This document shows positions 18,232 to 27,618 of a stretch of 64,000 bases of DNA, in pieces (the stretch's first letter is position 1; every line of letters starts with the position of its first letter). Made by a program: the position numbers and the translations under genes. The notes below the pieces were generated by a model. That model was not told where the DNA came from and did not search any database. It saw only the letters and a program-made list of their open reading frames with translations. The stretch is from NCBI RefSeq assembly GCF_032391395.1, contig NZ_CP135916.1, positions 3,193,001 to 3,257,000 of the forward strand, read 5' to 3'. The stretch comes from Sphingomonas sp. Y38-1Y. Lineage in GTDB: Bacteria > Pseudomonadota > Alphaproteobacteria > Sphingomonadales > Sphingomonadaceae.

Positions 18232-20028
18232 ATGTCGACCCATGCCGATCGCCTCGCCGCGCTTCGCGAACAGCTTGCCCGCCAGTCGCTCGACGGCTTC
18301 GTCGTGCCGCTGACCGACGAGCATCTGTCCGAATATGTTGGCGCCTATGCACAAAGGCTCGCTTGGCTGACGGGGTTCGAGGGGTCGGCGGGCACGGCGG
18401 TGGTGCTGCCGGCGGAAGCGGCGATCTTCACCGACGGGCGCTACACGATCCAGGTGCGCGAGCAGGTGTCGGCCGATCACTGGGCCTATGTCGGCGTGCC
18501 CGCGACGAGCGTGTCGGGCTGGCTGGCCGAACACGCGCCTGAGGGTGCGCGGATCGGCTACGATCCCTGGCTGCACACCCGCGCCTGGGTGGAGGAAGCG
18601 CGCCGCGCGCTGGCGGCCAAGGGCGCCGAGCTGGTGGCGATCCCGGCCAACCCGATCGACGCGGTCTGGGCCGAGCAGCCGAGCCCCTCGCCCGCGCCGA
18701 TGTCGGCTTATTCCGACGCGCTTGCGGGCCGCAGCTCGGCCGACAAGCGCGGCGAGATCGCGCAGTGGCTGGAGGACAAGCGCGCGGATGCGGTGGTGCT
18801 GTCGGCGCTCGACGCCATCGCCTGGGTCTTCAACGTCCGCGGCGGCGATGTCGAGAGCACGCCCGTTGCACTCGCTTATGCCATCGTCCACGCCGACGCG
18901 ACCGCCGACCTCTTCGTCGCCGAGAGCAAGCTGACCGACGAGGTTCGCCGCCATTTGGGCAACGCCGTCCGCCTTCATGACCGGGCGGCGTTCGGCGATG
19001 CGCTCGGCAACTTAGCGGGCAAGCGCGTCGTCGCCGATCCGGCGGGATCGGTCGCGGCGGTGTTCGACGCGCTCGACGCCGGCGGCGCGACCGTCGTGGC
19101 GATGCGCGATCCGGTGACGCTCGCCAAGGCGATCAAGAACGCCGCCGAGATCGCCGGCCACGACGCCGCCCAGCTGCGCGACGCGGGCGCGATGGTGCGC
19201 TTTCTCAAGTGGATCGAGTCGGAAGCGCCTAAGGGCGACCAGACCGAGCTCTCCGCCGCCGCGAAGCTCCGCGAGTTTCGCGAGGGGACCGGCGCGCTGC
19301 AGGACGTGTCCTTTTCTTCGATCTCCGCGACCGGTCCGCACGGGGCGATCCCGCACTATCATGTGACGGAAGAGTCCAACCTGCCGATCGAGCGCGGGCA
19401 GCTGTTCCTAATCGATTCGGGCGGCCAGTATCTCGACGGCACCACCGACATCACCCGCGTGGTGCCGGTGGGCGATCCGACCGCGGAGATGCGCGATCGC
19501 TTCACGCGCGTGCTCAAGGGGCACATTGCGCTCGCCGTCGCGATCTTCCCCGAGGGGACGGTAGGCGCGCAGCTCGACAGTTTAGCGCGCCGGCCTTTGT
19601 GGGAAGCGGGGCTCGACTATGCGCATGGCACCGGCCACGGCGTCGGCGCCTATCTGTCCGTGCATGAGGGGCCGCAGCGCATCGCCGCGCCCAACTATCC
19701 CGGCGGCGGACCGGCCGAGCCGCTGAAGGCTGGCATGATCCTGTCGAACGAGCCGGGCTATTACAAGGCGGGCGATTACGGGATTCGTATCGAGAACCTG
19801 ATCCTGATCGAACCGCGTGAGGTGCCGGGCGCGGACCGGGCGATGCTCGGTTTCCGCACGCTCACCTTCGTGCCCATCGAACGCGACCTGATCGAGCCGG
19901 CGCTGCTGACGCCCGAGGAGCGCGGGTGGCTGGACACGTACCATTTCGAGGTGCTGGCGAAGGTCGGCCCGACGCTGGATGCGGAGCATCGGGCCTGGCT
20001 CGAGGCAAAGTGCGCGCCGATCGGTTGA
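18232..20028 (+). CDS. pepP: Xaa-Pro aminopeptidase (M24B)
   Basis: 598 residues; removes N-terminal residues preceding proline. It is the three-domain form: two creatinase-like N-terminal domains (about 1-310), then the pita-bread metallopeptidase domain. Metal ligands are visible in order: Asp in LFLIDSGGQYLDGTTDITRV (two Asp), His in HGTGHGVGAYLSVHEGP, Glu in ILSNEPGYY and Glu near RIENLILIE. The ATG at 18232 has AAAGGAG at good distance; the frame upstream is open but unsupported. No signal peptide. It is divergent from the permease/ptrB pair. Confidence 0.95.
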   Translation: MSTHADRLAALREQLARQSLDGFVVPLTDEHLSEYVGAYAQRLAWLTGFEGSAGTAVVLPAEAAIFTDGRYTIQVREQVSADHWAYVGVPATSVSGWLAEHAPEGARIGYDPWLHTRAWVEEARRALAAKGAELVAIPANPIDAVWAEQPSPSPAPMSAYSDALAGRSSADKRGEIAQWLEDKRADAVVLSALDAIAWVFNVRGGDVESTPVALAYAIVHADATADLFVAESKLTDEVRRHLGNAVRLHDRAAFGDALGNLAGKRVVADPAGSVAAVFDALDAGGATVVAMRDPVTLAKAIKNAAEIAGHDAAQLRDAGAMVRFLKWIESEAPKGDQTELSAAAKLREFREGTGALQDVSFSSISATGPHGAIPHYHVTEESNLPIERGQLFLIDSGGQYLDGTTDITRVVPVGDPTAEMRDRFTRVLKGHIALAVAIFPEGTVGAQLDSLARRPLWEAGLDYAHGTGHGVGAYLSVHEGPQRIAAPNYPGGGPAEPLKAGMILSNEPGYYKAGDYGIRIENLILIEPREVPGADRAMLGFRTLTFVPIERDLIEPALLTPEERGWLDTYHFEVLAKVGPTLDAEHRAWLEAKCAPIG

Positions 20029-20033
20029 TCTAC

Positions 20034-20060
20034 TCCGTCACCCCGGGCTCGACCCGGGGC
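20034..20060. repeat. Short palindrome, family C half-element
   Basis: ACCCCGGGCTCGACCCGGGG within 20034-20060 is a short perfect hairpin just after the aminopeptidase stop. It resembles one arm of the family C elements at 24708 and 59843. It could help terminate transcription but has no U-run. Confidence 0.6.
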
Positions 20061-20070
20061 ACCCCTACCC

Positions 20071-20151
20071 CCGTTCGTGCTGAGCCTGTCGAAGCACGTG
20101 TCGCAAGCGGTCCGCCTGTTACACGTCCTTCGACAAGCTCAGGACGAACGG
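20071..20151. repeat. Palindromic repeat, family A
   Basis: Arms at 20071-20101 and 20121-20151 are inverse complements with three mismatches; the core is CTGAGCYTGTCGAAG flanked by CCGTTCGT ends. This sequence family is familiar from intergenic regions of sphingomonads. It lies between the convergent aminopeptidase and pgi genes. Confidence 0.88.
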
Positions 20152-20164
20152 TGGAAGTTTGGCC

Positions 20165-20243
20165 GTGCTCCCGTGAAGGCGGGAGTCCAGAGCCAAGCAG
20201 CGTTGTCGCCTGTGACCCTGGGCTCCCGCCTCCGCGGGAGCAC
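20165..20243. repeat. Palindromic repeat, family D (GTGCTCCCG type)
   Basis: Left arm begins GTGCTCCCGTGAAGGCGGGA at 20165; the right arm ends CGCGGGAGCAC at 20243. The arms are about 28 bases with four mismatches. It sits four bases from the pgi stop codon, next to a family A element. A short D-type palindrome recurs at 59937. Confidence 0.82.
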
Positions 20244-20246
20244 AAC

Positions 20247-21731
20247 TCAGCCCAGCGCCCGCCGGATCAGCGCTTCGGTCGATGCGTCGAGGTCCTGGTC
20301 GCCCGCATCCGCCGCGCGCGCCATTTCCTTGCCGAGCTCGACCCCGAACTGATCGAACGCGTTGATGCCGAGGATCGCGGCGTTCACGAACGTGCGGTGC
20401 TCGTAAAAGGCGATCAGCGCACCCAGCGTCCGCGGGTCGAGCGTGTCGAGCAGCAGCGTCGAGGACGGCCGGTCGCCCGGATAGGCGCGCGCCGCATCCT
20501 CATGCCCGCGGCCCTTCATCAGCGCCGCGCCTTGCGCGAACGCGTTGAGCAGGAGCTGGCGGTGATGCTGCTCGTCCTGCGTGTCCGCCGCCTCGATCAC
20601 CGCGAGGAACTCGACGGGCACGACGTGCGTGCCCTGGTGGAGGAGCTGGAACACCGCATGCTGCGCGTCGGTGCCGACGCCGCCCCAGATGATCGGCGCC
20701 GACGGGCGATCGAGCGGCACGCCCTCCGCAGTCACGCCCTTGCCGTTCGATTCCATCTCCAGCTGCTGGAGATAGTCGGGCAGCAGACGCAGCCGCTCGT
20801 CATAGGCGAACACCGCGCGGGTCGAGAGGCGGCGGACCTGCGTGTAATAGAGGTCGGCAAAAGCGGCGAGTACCGGCGCGTTCTCGGCAGGCTCGGCGAA
20901 GCGGAAATGGCGGTCCATCTCGGCCGCGCCCTCCAGCAGTTCCTCAAACGCGTCCCAGCCGAGTGCCATCGCCGCGGGGAATCCGATCGACGACCATAGC
21001 GAATAACGGCCGCCGACGCTGTCGCTGAACGGCAGGATGCGCGTCTCGTCGACGCCCCATTCGACCGCCTTTTCGGGGTTTGCGGTCAGCGCGATCACGC
21101 GGCCATAAGGATCCTCGACCCCCGCCTCGGTCATCCAGGCGAGCGCGCTTTCGGCGTTGAGCATCGTCTCGGTCGTGGTGAAGGTCTTGGACGCGACCGC
21201 GATGATCGTCGCGTGCGGATCGAACTCGGCCATCGCCGCCTCGATCGCCAGGCCGTCGACGTTGGAAACGATCGCGACGTCGTAGTGCATTCCCTCCTGC
21301 CCCAGCGCGCCGACGAGCAGGTCGGGGCCGAGCGCCGAGCCGCCGATGCCGATGTGGAGCACGTGCTGGATCGGGCCGAACGCTTCCGCCTCGATCGCGT
21401 CGATCACCGCGCGCATGCGGGCGTGCTGCGCCTTGGCGCGCGAGACGCTGTCGGCCGCGCCCTCGCCGCGTTCGGCGGTATGCTCGACTGCGCGGCCTTC
21501 GGTCACGTTGACGACGTCACCGGCGAACAGCGCGTCGCGCTTGGCCTTGAGCCCCGCTTCCTCCGCCAGCGCGGCGAAGTCGGCGATCAGCTCGGGCGTC
21601 AGGTGCGTCTTCGACCAGTCGAAATGGATGCCGGCAAGGTCGAGGGTCAGCGCGTCGAGGCGATCGCCCTTCTCGAAGAGCTCGTTCAACGTGGGCCGCG
21701 GCGCGGCTTCGATCTTCGACCAGTCGGGCAT
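20247..21731 (-). CDS. pgi: Glucose-6-phosphate isomerase
   Basis: 494 residues; interconverts glucose-6-phosphate and fructose-6-phosphate in glycolysis, gluconeogenesis and sugar supply. Motifs: HIGIGGSALGPDLL (phosphate-binding), VASKTFTTTETMLNA, GGRYSLWSSIGFPAA, and the C-terminal IFDQFGVELGK-like stretch (NAFDQFGVELGKEMA), which are PGI signatures. The protein is shorter than the ~550-residue enterobacterial enzyme, as usual for this clade. The ATG at 21731 follows GAAGGAG. alr is 55 bases upstream on the same strand. Confidence 0.96.
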   Translation of the reverse strand: MPDWSKIEAAPRPTLNELFEKGDRLDALTLDLAGIHFDWSKTHLTPELIADFAALAEEAGLKAKRDALFAGDVVNVTEGRAVEHTAERGEGAADSVSRAKAQHARMRAVIDAIEAEAFGPIQHVLHIGIGGSALGPDLLVGALGQEGMHYDVAIVSNVDGLAIEAAMAEFDPHATIIAVASKTFTTTETMLNAESALAWMTEAGVEDPYGRVIALTANPEKAVEWGVDETRILPFSDSVGGRYSLWSSIGFPAAMALGWDAFEELLEGAAEMDRHFRFAEPAENAPVLAAFADLYYTQVRRLSTRAVFAYDERLRLLPDYLQQLEMESNGKGVTAEGVPLDRPSAPIIWGGVGTDAQHAVFQLLHQGTHVVPVEFLAVIEAADTQDEQHHRQLLLNAFAQGAALMKGRGHEDAARAYPGDRPSSTLLLDTLDPRTLGALIAFYEHRTFVNAAILGINAFDQFGVELGKEMARAADAGDQDLDASTEALIRRALG

Positions 21732-21786
21732 GGGCTTCTCCTTCGGCAGGCCCGCCCTCTAGCGTGGCGGGGGCGTCGGCAACACC

Positions 21787-22830
21787 CTATTCGTCGCGCC
21801 AGACGCGCTCGAACCGCTGGCCGAGCCCCGTCAGCAACTCATATTGCGAGCGCCCCGCCGCCTCGGCCCAGGAAGGCAGGTCGATGGCGAAGCGGACAGG
21901 GTCGCCCTCGCCGATCAGGGGCGCGGCGCTCGCATCGAGTGCAATCAGGTCCATCGACACGCGCCCGACGATCGGCAGCGCCGCATCCTCGAAGCTCGCC
22001 GACAATCCGCCGAGCGCGCGGGGGAAGCCGTCGGCATAGCCCAGGTTGACGATCGCGACCGGCGTATCGGCTGGCGCGGTCCAGGTGGCGTTGTAGCCGA
22101 CCGTGGCGCCCGCGGGCACCAGCCGCCGCTGGAGCACCTCCGCCTCGATCGCCGCGACCGGGCGGATGCCACCGAGCGCCGCGCAGGGTACGCCGCCATA
22201 GAGCGCGAGGCCGGGCCGCGTCAGGTCGAAGCCATAGCCGTCGCCAAGCGCGATCCCCGCCGAGTTGGCGAGGCTCATCCGCCGCGCGCCGGTCCGTACC
22301 GCGAGCGCGGCAAAGGCGGCGCGCTGGCGCTCGTTCATCGGCGACGCTTCCTCGGCGCAGGCGAGATGGCTCATCAGCGTCTCGACGGTCAGCCCGTCGA
22401 GCAGGCCGATCTCGGCCGCGGCGATGCCCAGCCGGTTCATGCCGGTATCGACCATCACGTCGCACGCGCCGCCACCCGCCGCCCGCCAACGCGCGATCTG
22501 ATCGGGCGTGCTCAGCACCGGACGCGCGGGGAGCGACCCGGCCGCGGCCATGTCGCCCGCGCGGGCGCCGTGGAGCACCGACAGCGACAGGTCGTTCGCG
22601 GCGACGATCGGCGCGAGCGCGGCCGCCTCGCCCCAGGTCGCGACGAAGAAATCGCGGCAGCCCGCGCGCGCCAGCCGCTCGATCACGCCCGCCGCGCCCA
22701 GGCCATAGCCGTTCGCCTTGACCGCCGCGCCGCACGCCGCGCCCGGCTGCATCCGCGAAAGCAGGCGCCAATTGTCGGCAAGCGCCGCGCCGCTCAGGAC
22801 CAGGCGCGATGGCGGGGAAAGCTCGATCAC
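21787..22830 (-). CDS. alr: Alanine racemase
   Basis: 347 residues; PLP enzyme making D-alanine for peptidoglycan. The PLP lysine is in AAVKANGYGLGA near residue 39; the C-terminal catalytic tyrosine is in ATVGYNATWTAP; VSMDLIALDAS and NLGYADGFPRAL are family motifs in the C-terminal barrel. The start is GTG at 22830. It is upstream of pgi on the same strand, and the two may form an operon though their functions are unrelated. Confidence 0.95.
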   Translation of the reverse strand: MIELSPPSRLVLSGAALADNWRLLSRMQPGAACGAAVKANGYGLGAAGVIERLARAGCRDFFVATWGEAAALAPIVAANDLSLSVLHGARAGDMAAAGSLPARPVLSTPDQIARWRAAGGGACDVMVDTGMNRLGIAAAEIGLLDGLTVETLMSHLACAEEASPMNERQRAAFAALAVRTGARRMSLANSAGIALGDGYGFDLTRPGLALYGGVPCAALGGIRPVAAIEAEVLQRRLVPAGATVGYNATWTAPADTPVAIVNLGYADGFPRALGGLSASFEDAALPIVGRVSMDLIALDASAAPLIGEGDPVRFAIDLPSWAEAAGRSQYELLTGLGQRFERVWRDE

Positions 22831-22884
22831 CCGGCCCCGCTAGCGCGTTCGCGGGGCGGGTGGAAGCCGGAGCACCGCGAGCTT

Positions 22885-22987
22885 GTGCCCCGGCGACGGC
22901 CGGGGCTTAGTTGGGAGCGGCGCGTTGGGGAGCGCAGCGCCCATCGCTTCAGCCTTCCCAACTGGCCCCCGGCCTTCGCCGGGGTAC
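22885..22987. repeat. Palindromic repeat, family C-like
   Basis: Left arm GTGCCCCGGCGACGGCCGGG (from 22885) and the right arm ending CGCCGGGGTAC (22987) are inverse complements with few mismatches, extended by TTGGGA / TCCCAA further in. It fills most of the gap between alr and the MHS transporter and ends four bases before the transporter's stop codon. Confidence 0.82.
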
Positions 22988-22990
22988 GGA

Positions 22991-24616
22991 TCAGTCCGTG
23001 ACCTCGGCCTTCAGCGTTTCCTTGAGGCCCAGCGCCACGACCACCAGCGCCATCGCCGTCACCGCGAAGGTGTACCACAGCCCCGCATAGGGATCGCCCG
23101 TCTTGGCGACGATATACTGGCTGATGAACGGCAGAAATCCGCCGAAATAGCCCGTGCCGATGTGATAGGGGATCGACATCGACGAATAACGGATGCTGGG
23201 CGGGAACATCTCCGACAGCACCGCCGCCACCGGGCCATAGGTCGCACCCGACAGCGCCGACAGGCCGACGATCGCGACCAGGATGATGGCGAGGTTGCCG
23301 CCCGTCGGCACCACCTTGTCGAGCTTGTAGCCCGCCTCCGACAAGGCGGCGTCGAGGCCGGCGGGGCTGATGTCGCCGACCGGCACGCCGCCGATCGACA
23401 CCGCGACGCTGGTCGCGGGTGCCTTGCGATAGGCGACGCCCTTCTTCGACAGATGATCGAGCACCTGCCCGCACGCATCCGCCTGCTTCGCGACAAAGGG
23501 ATCATAGGCGCAGCGCGGGCCCGCGACGATCACCGGCGCGCGCTCGGCCGCGTGGGCGAGGCCGGGGTTCGCGGCCCCGCCGATCATCCAGAACAGCGGG
23601 AACAGGAACAGGAGCGTCGCGATCAGCCCGATGACGATCGGCGGCTTGCGCCCCACCCGGTCCGAGATGCGCCCGAACAGGATGAACCAGAACAGCCCCG
23701 CCGCCGCGCCGCCGCCGGTGATGAGCTGCGCCGTCGTCTCCTCGACGCGCATCGGGCCGGTCAGGAACGACAGCACGCTGAACATCGCGGTGTACCAGAC
23801 GACGGTCAGCCCCGCGGCGATGCCGAACAGTGCGACGAACAGCCGGCGCTTGTTGCCGGGATAGGTGAAGCTCTGGACGAACGGATTGCCGGCAAGCTTG
23901 CCCGCCGCCTTCATCGCCTTGAACACCGGGCTTTCCGACAGCTTGAACCGCATCCACAGCGATACCGCGAGCAGCAGGATCGAGAAGATGAAGGGCAGGC
24001 GCCAGCCCCAGTCCAGCCACGCCTGCGGCGTCATCGACGCCTTGAACCCCAGGACGACGATCAGGCTGAGGATGAAGCCGCCCGCGACGCTCGCCTGGAT
24101 GAAGCTGGTATAGAAGCCGCGGCGGCCCGGCGGCGAATGTTCGGCGACATAGATCGCCGCGCCGCCATATTCGCCGCCCAGCGCCAGCCCCTGCGCGATG
24201 CGAAGGAGGATGATGAGCGCGGGCGCGGCCAGCCCGATCGAGGCGGCCGATGGGATGAAGCCCACCCCCGCGGTCGCCACGCCCATCAGCGTGATCGTGA
24301 CGAGGAACGTGTACTTACGACCCAGCTTGTCGCCGAGATAGCCGAACAGCACCGCGCCGAGCGGCCGGAACCCGAACCCGACCGCGAACCCCGCCCAGGC
24401 GAGCAGCGCCTGCATGACCTCCGACCCCGCGGGAAAGAAGGTGCGGCCGATGATGCCCGACGCGGCAAGCGTGCCGTAGATGAAGAAGTCGTACCACTCG
24501 AACACGGTGCCGAGCGACGAGGCGGTGATGACGAGGCGGATGTCCGACGCGCTCGGCTCGGCGGCCACGTCGGCGCCATCCACCTGCTCGATCGTCGCGC
24601 CGTCGTTCGAAGCCAT
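22991..24616 (-). CDS. MHS-type MFS transporter (metabolite:H+ symporter)
   Basis: 541 residues, 12 predicted membrane segments. The N-terminal EWYDFFIYGTLAA and GRPLGAVLFGYLGDKLGRKY-like loop (FRPLGAVLFGYLGDKLGRK) are hallmarks of the MHS family that carries dicarboxylates, proline/betaine or shikimate. LALGGEYGGAAIYVAEHSP is the helix 4-5 motif. An unusual ~95-residue soluble insert follows helix 8 (about residues 345-440, containing AYDPFVAKQADACGQVLDHL) with two cysteines, probably periplasmic. Ordinary MHS proteins are ~430-450 residues, so this insert explains the extra length. Substrate unknown. Confidence 0.9.
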   Translation of the reverse strand: MASNDGATIEQVDGADVAAEPSASDIRLVITASSLGTVFEWYDFFIYGTLAASGIIGRTFFPAGSEVMQALLAWAGFAVGFGFRPLGAVLFGYLGDKLGRKYTFLVTITLMGVATAGVGFIPSAASIGLAAPALIILLRIAQGLALGGEYGGAAIYVAEHSPPGRRGFYTSFIQASVAGGFILSLIVVLGFKASMTPQAWLDWGWRLPFIFSILLLAVSLWMRFKLSESPVFKAMKAAGKLAGNPFVQSFTYPGNKRRLFVALFGIAAGLTVVWYTAMFSVLSFLTGPMRVEETTAQLITGGGAAAGLFWFILFGRISDRVGRKPPIVIGLIATLLFLFPLFWMIGGAANPGLAHAAERAPVIVAGPRCAYDPFVAKQADACGQVLDHLSKKGVAYRKAPATSVAVSIGGVPVGDISPAGLDAALSEAGYKLDKVVPTGGNLAIILVAIVGLSALSGATYGPVAAVLSEMFPPSIRYSSMSIPYHIGTGYFGGFLPFISQYIVAKTGDPYAGLWYTFAVTAMALVVVALGLKETLKAEVTD

Positions 24617-24707
24617 GCCGTCCCCTGCCCTGTCGTTTTCCCCGGTTTAGCGCCGCGCACGCGCCGGGCAAGCTGGGGTTTGGCTCAGCGCAGACTCAAC
24701 CCTTCTT

Positions 24708-24798
24708 CGTCGCCCCGGACTTGATCCGGGGTCCCGCTTCTCTTCGTCAGTCATGAGAGAAGGAACAAGCGAGACCCCGGCTCAAGGCCGGGGTGACG
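24708..24798. repeat. Palindromic repeat, family C
   Basis: CGTCGCCCCGGACTTGATCC starts the left arm; the right arm ends GGCCGGGGTGACG at 24798. The arms pair through CCCCGG...CCGGGG plus GTCCCGCTT/AAGCGAGAC. It is located between valS (stop at 24806) and the MHS gene. The closest relative in the window is at 59843. Confidence 0.85.
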
Positions 24799-24805
24799 AT
24801 CGGGA

Positions 24806-27583
24806 TTACCCCAACCGCGCCAGCGCCGCGCTCAGCCGCTCGGCCTCCGCGCGCTTGTCGGCATGGTCGGCGCGCGCCTTCTCCACCGCTTCCGGCTTGG
24901 CGCGTTCAACGAAGCTCGCGTTCGACAGCCGGCCGGCGAGCGCATCGCGCTCCTTCTCCGCCGCCGCGATCGCCTTGGCGAGCCGCGCACGCTCGGCGTC
25001 CAGATCGATGACGTCGCCGATTGGCAGCATATAGGTCGCGCCGTCGACCACGACCTGAAGCGAGCCGCCGGCCGGCACCTCTCCCGTTGCCGGCTCCACG
25101 CGCGCAAGCCGCGCGAGCGCCGCCGCCTGGCGATCCAGCCGCTCGGCCGTTCCCGCATCGACGCCGGCTACATGCATCGGCAGCTTGGCCCCCGGCGGCA
25201 CGCCCAGTTCGGTGCGCGCCGCGCGCACTTCGCTCACCAGCCGGATTAGCCAGTCGATCTCCGCCCGCGCCGCCGGATCGAGCGCGCGCGCGTCGGGCAT
25301 CGGCCACTTAGCGACGATCAGGTCGTGCTGCCGCTCACCCAGCGCATGCCACAATTCCTCGGTGATGAAGGGCATGAACGGGTGGAGCATGACGAGAATC
25401 TGGTCGAGCACCCAGCCGGCGACCGCCCTGGTCTCCTCGTCGATCGTGCCTCTCTCGTCTCCGCTCGAGACAGGCTTGATGAGCTCCAGATACCAGTCGC
25501 AGAAGCGGCTCCACACGAACTGATAGATCGCGTTCGCCGCCGCGTCGAAGCGCAGGTCGGCAAGCGCCAGGTCGAGCGCCTGAACCGTCTCCACCGTCTC
25601 GGCGACGATCCACTTGTTGACCGCGTGGGCGGCGGCGGGCGGCTCCAGCGTCGCCGACGCGCCGATCCCGTTGGCCATCGCGAACCGCGTCGCGTTCCAC
25701 AGCTTGGTCGCAAAGTTGCGGTAACCCTCGACCCGCTTCTCATCCATCTTGATGTCGCGGCCCTGGCTTTCCATCGCCGCCATGAAGAAGCGCAGCGCGT
25801 CGGCGCCATAGCGGTCGATCAGCCCGAGCGGGTCGACGGTGTTGCCCTTCGACTTCGACATCTTGGCCCCGTCCGCCGCGCGGACGAGGCCGTGGAGATA
25901 GAGTTTCCGGAACGGCACATCGCCCAGGAAATGCATCCCCTGCATCATCATCCGCGCATCCCAGAAGAACAGGATGTCGAACCCGGAAATGAGGATGTCG
26001 TTGGGATAGCGACCGGCGAGCCTGCTCCCCCTCCCGCTTGCGGGATGGGGCTGGGGGGTGGGGTCGGCCGCGGACGCCGCGTGTGCGGCCTGCCCACCCC
26101 CGGCCCCTCCCGCAAGCGGGAGGGGGGCATCATCCGGCCAGCCCAGCGTCGCGAACGGCCACAGCGCGGACGAGAACCAGGTGTCGAGCACGTCCGGATC
26201 GCGGGTCAGGGCCACGCCCTCGCCCGCGGCTGCCTGCGCCTCGGCCTCGGTTTCGGCGACGAACACGCCGCCATCCTGGGCATACCAGGCCGGGATCCGG
26301 TGCCCCCACCAGAGCTGGCGCGACACGCACCAGGGCTGGATGTTCTCCATCCAGTTGAAGAAGGTCTTCTCCCACGTCTTGGGTACGATCTCGACGCGGC
26401 CGTCGCGGACCGCTTCGATCGGGCCCTTGGCCAGCGTGGCGGCGTCGACATACCATTGGTCGGTCAGCCACGGCTCGATCACCACGCCCGACCGGTCGCC
26501 GAACGGCGTCTGGATCGTGCGCGGCTCGGCGTCGTGCTCGGCGCCTTCCTTGTCGACATGGGGGATCAGAAAGCCCTCGGCCTTCAGCCGCTCGACCACC
26601 GCCGCGCGCGCCGCGAACCGGTCGAGACCGAGGATGTCTGCGGGGACGAGGCCGTCGGCGGTCTGGCAAATCGCCGCCTTGGCATCGAGCATGTTGAGCA
26701 TGTCGCGCGCCTCGATCCCGGCGCGGCGGCCGACCTCGAAGTCGTTGAAGTCGTGGCCCGGCGTGATTTTGACCGCACCCGAGCCAAGCTCGGGATCGGC
26801 ATGCTCGTCGGCGACGATCGGGATCAGCCGGCCGGTGATCGGCAGGCGCACCTTGCGGCCGACCAGCGCCGTATAGCGCGCATCGTCCGGGTGCACCGCC
26901 ACCGCCATGTCGGCCAGCATCGTCTCGGGCCGCGTCGTCGCGACCTCGATATGGCCCGATCCATCCTCCAGCGGATAGCGGATGCGCCAGAAGCCGCCCT
27001 TCACCTCGCGCGTCTCGACCTCCAGGTCGCTGATCGCGGTGCCCAGGCCCGGGTCCCAGTTCACCAGCCTTTTGTCGCGATAGATCAGCCCCTGCCGATG
27101 CAGGTCGACGAACACCTTGAGGACGGCGCGCGAGAAGCCCTCGTCCATGGTGAACCGCTCGTTCGACCAGTCCATCGAGCAGCCGAGCCGGCGAAGCTGG
27201 CGCGTGATCGCACCGCCGCTCTCGGCCTTCCATTCCCACACCTTGTCGACGAACGCCTCGCGGCCCAGGTCGGTGCGCTTGACGCCGTCCTGAGCCAGGT
27301 TGCGCTCGACCACCATCTGCGTGGCGATGCCGGCATGGTCGGTACCCACCACCCAGCGTGCGTCCTTGCCCTGCAAGCGCGCGTGGCGGACGAGTATATC
27401 CTGGAGCGTGTTGTCGAGCGCGTGGCCGATATGGAGGCTGCCCGTCACATTGGGCGGCGGGTTGACGATCGTCCAGGGCTCGGCACCGGGGCGATCGGGG
27501 CGAAACAGCCCCTCGCCTTCCCAATGCGCGTACCAGCGCGCTTCGATGGCGGCGGGGTCGAAAGTCTTGGGCAAGTCGGTCAT
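24806..27583 (-). CDS. valS: Valyl-tRNA synthetase with in-frame repeat insertion
   Basis: 925 residues; charges tRNA-Val. Visible are the class I motifs HIGH ([18 protein letters not shown]) and KMSKS ([15 protein letters not shown]), the editing (CP1) domain with [13 protein letters not shown] and [10 protein letters not shown], the anticodon-binding domain, and a C-terminal coiled coil (residues ~860-925, starting [15 protein letters not shown]). Between GWPDD and [10 protein letters not shown] (about residues 486-520), where the family normally has only a few residues, lies a stretch rich in Gly/Ala/Pro/Ser. It is encoded by a palindromic repeat of family B (26027-26127). The frame is intact, so the protein should be made. 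PopZ and TolC genes lie upstream, a conserved alphaproteobacterial order. Confidence 0.97.
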   Translation of the reverse strand: MTDLPKTFDPAAIEARWYAHWEGEGLFRPDRPGAEPWTIVNPPPNVTGSLHIGHALDNTLQDILVRHARLQGKDARWVVGTDHAGIATQMVVERNLAQDGVKRTDLGREAFVDKVWEWKAESGGAITRQLRRLGCSMDWSNERFTMDEGFSRAVLKVFVDLHRQGLIYRDKRLVNWDPGLGTAISDLEVETREVKGGFWRIRYPLEDGSGHIEVATTRPETMLADMAVAVHPDDARYTALVGRKVRLPITGRLIPIVADEHADPELGSGAVKITPGHDFNDFEVGRRAGIEARDMLNMLDAKAAICQTADGLVPADILGLDRFAARAAVVERLKAEGFLIPHVDKEGAEHDAEPRTIQTPFGDRSGVVIEPWLTDQWYVDAATLAKGPIEAVRDGRVEIVPKTWEKTFFNWMENIQPWCVSRQLWWGHRIPAWYAQDGGVFVAETEAEAQAAAGEGVALTRDPDVLDTWFSSALWPFATLGWPDDAPLPLAGGAGGGQAAHAASAADPTPQPHPASGRGSRLAGRYPNDILISGFDILFFWDARMMMQGMHFLGDVPFRKLYLHGLVRAADGAKMSKSKGNTVDPLGLIDRYGADALRFFMAAMESQGRDIKMDEKRVEGYRNFATKLWNATRFAMANGIGASATLEPPAAAHAVNKWIVAETVETVQALDLALADLRFDAAANAIYQFVWSRFCDWYLELIKPVSSGDERGTIDEETRAVAGWVLDQILVMLHPFMPFITEELWHALGERQHDLIVAKWPMPDARALDPAARAEIDWLIRLVSEVRAARTELGVPPGAKLPMHVAGVDAGTAERLDRQAAALARLARVEPATGEVPAGGSLQVVVDGATYMLPIGDVIDLDAERARLAKAIAAAEKERDALAGRLSNASFVERAKPEAVEKARADHADKRAEAERLSAALARLG
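26027..26127. repeat. Family B palindromic repeat inside the valS coding sequence
   Basis: Left arm CCCCCTCCCGCTTGCGGGAT (from 26027) and right arm ending CGCAAGCGGGAGGGGG (26127) are inverse complements over about 35 bases. They match the intergenic element at 14676-14777 in sequence, size and layout. In the valS frame it encodes the extra low-complexity residues at about 486-519, with no stop codon. It lies at the catalytic domain's rejoining point after the editing domain, a surface position by inference. Confidence 0.88.
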
Positions 27584-27618
27584 GCCGCCCGTCTATCCGA
27601 GACGGCGGGGATGACAAG

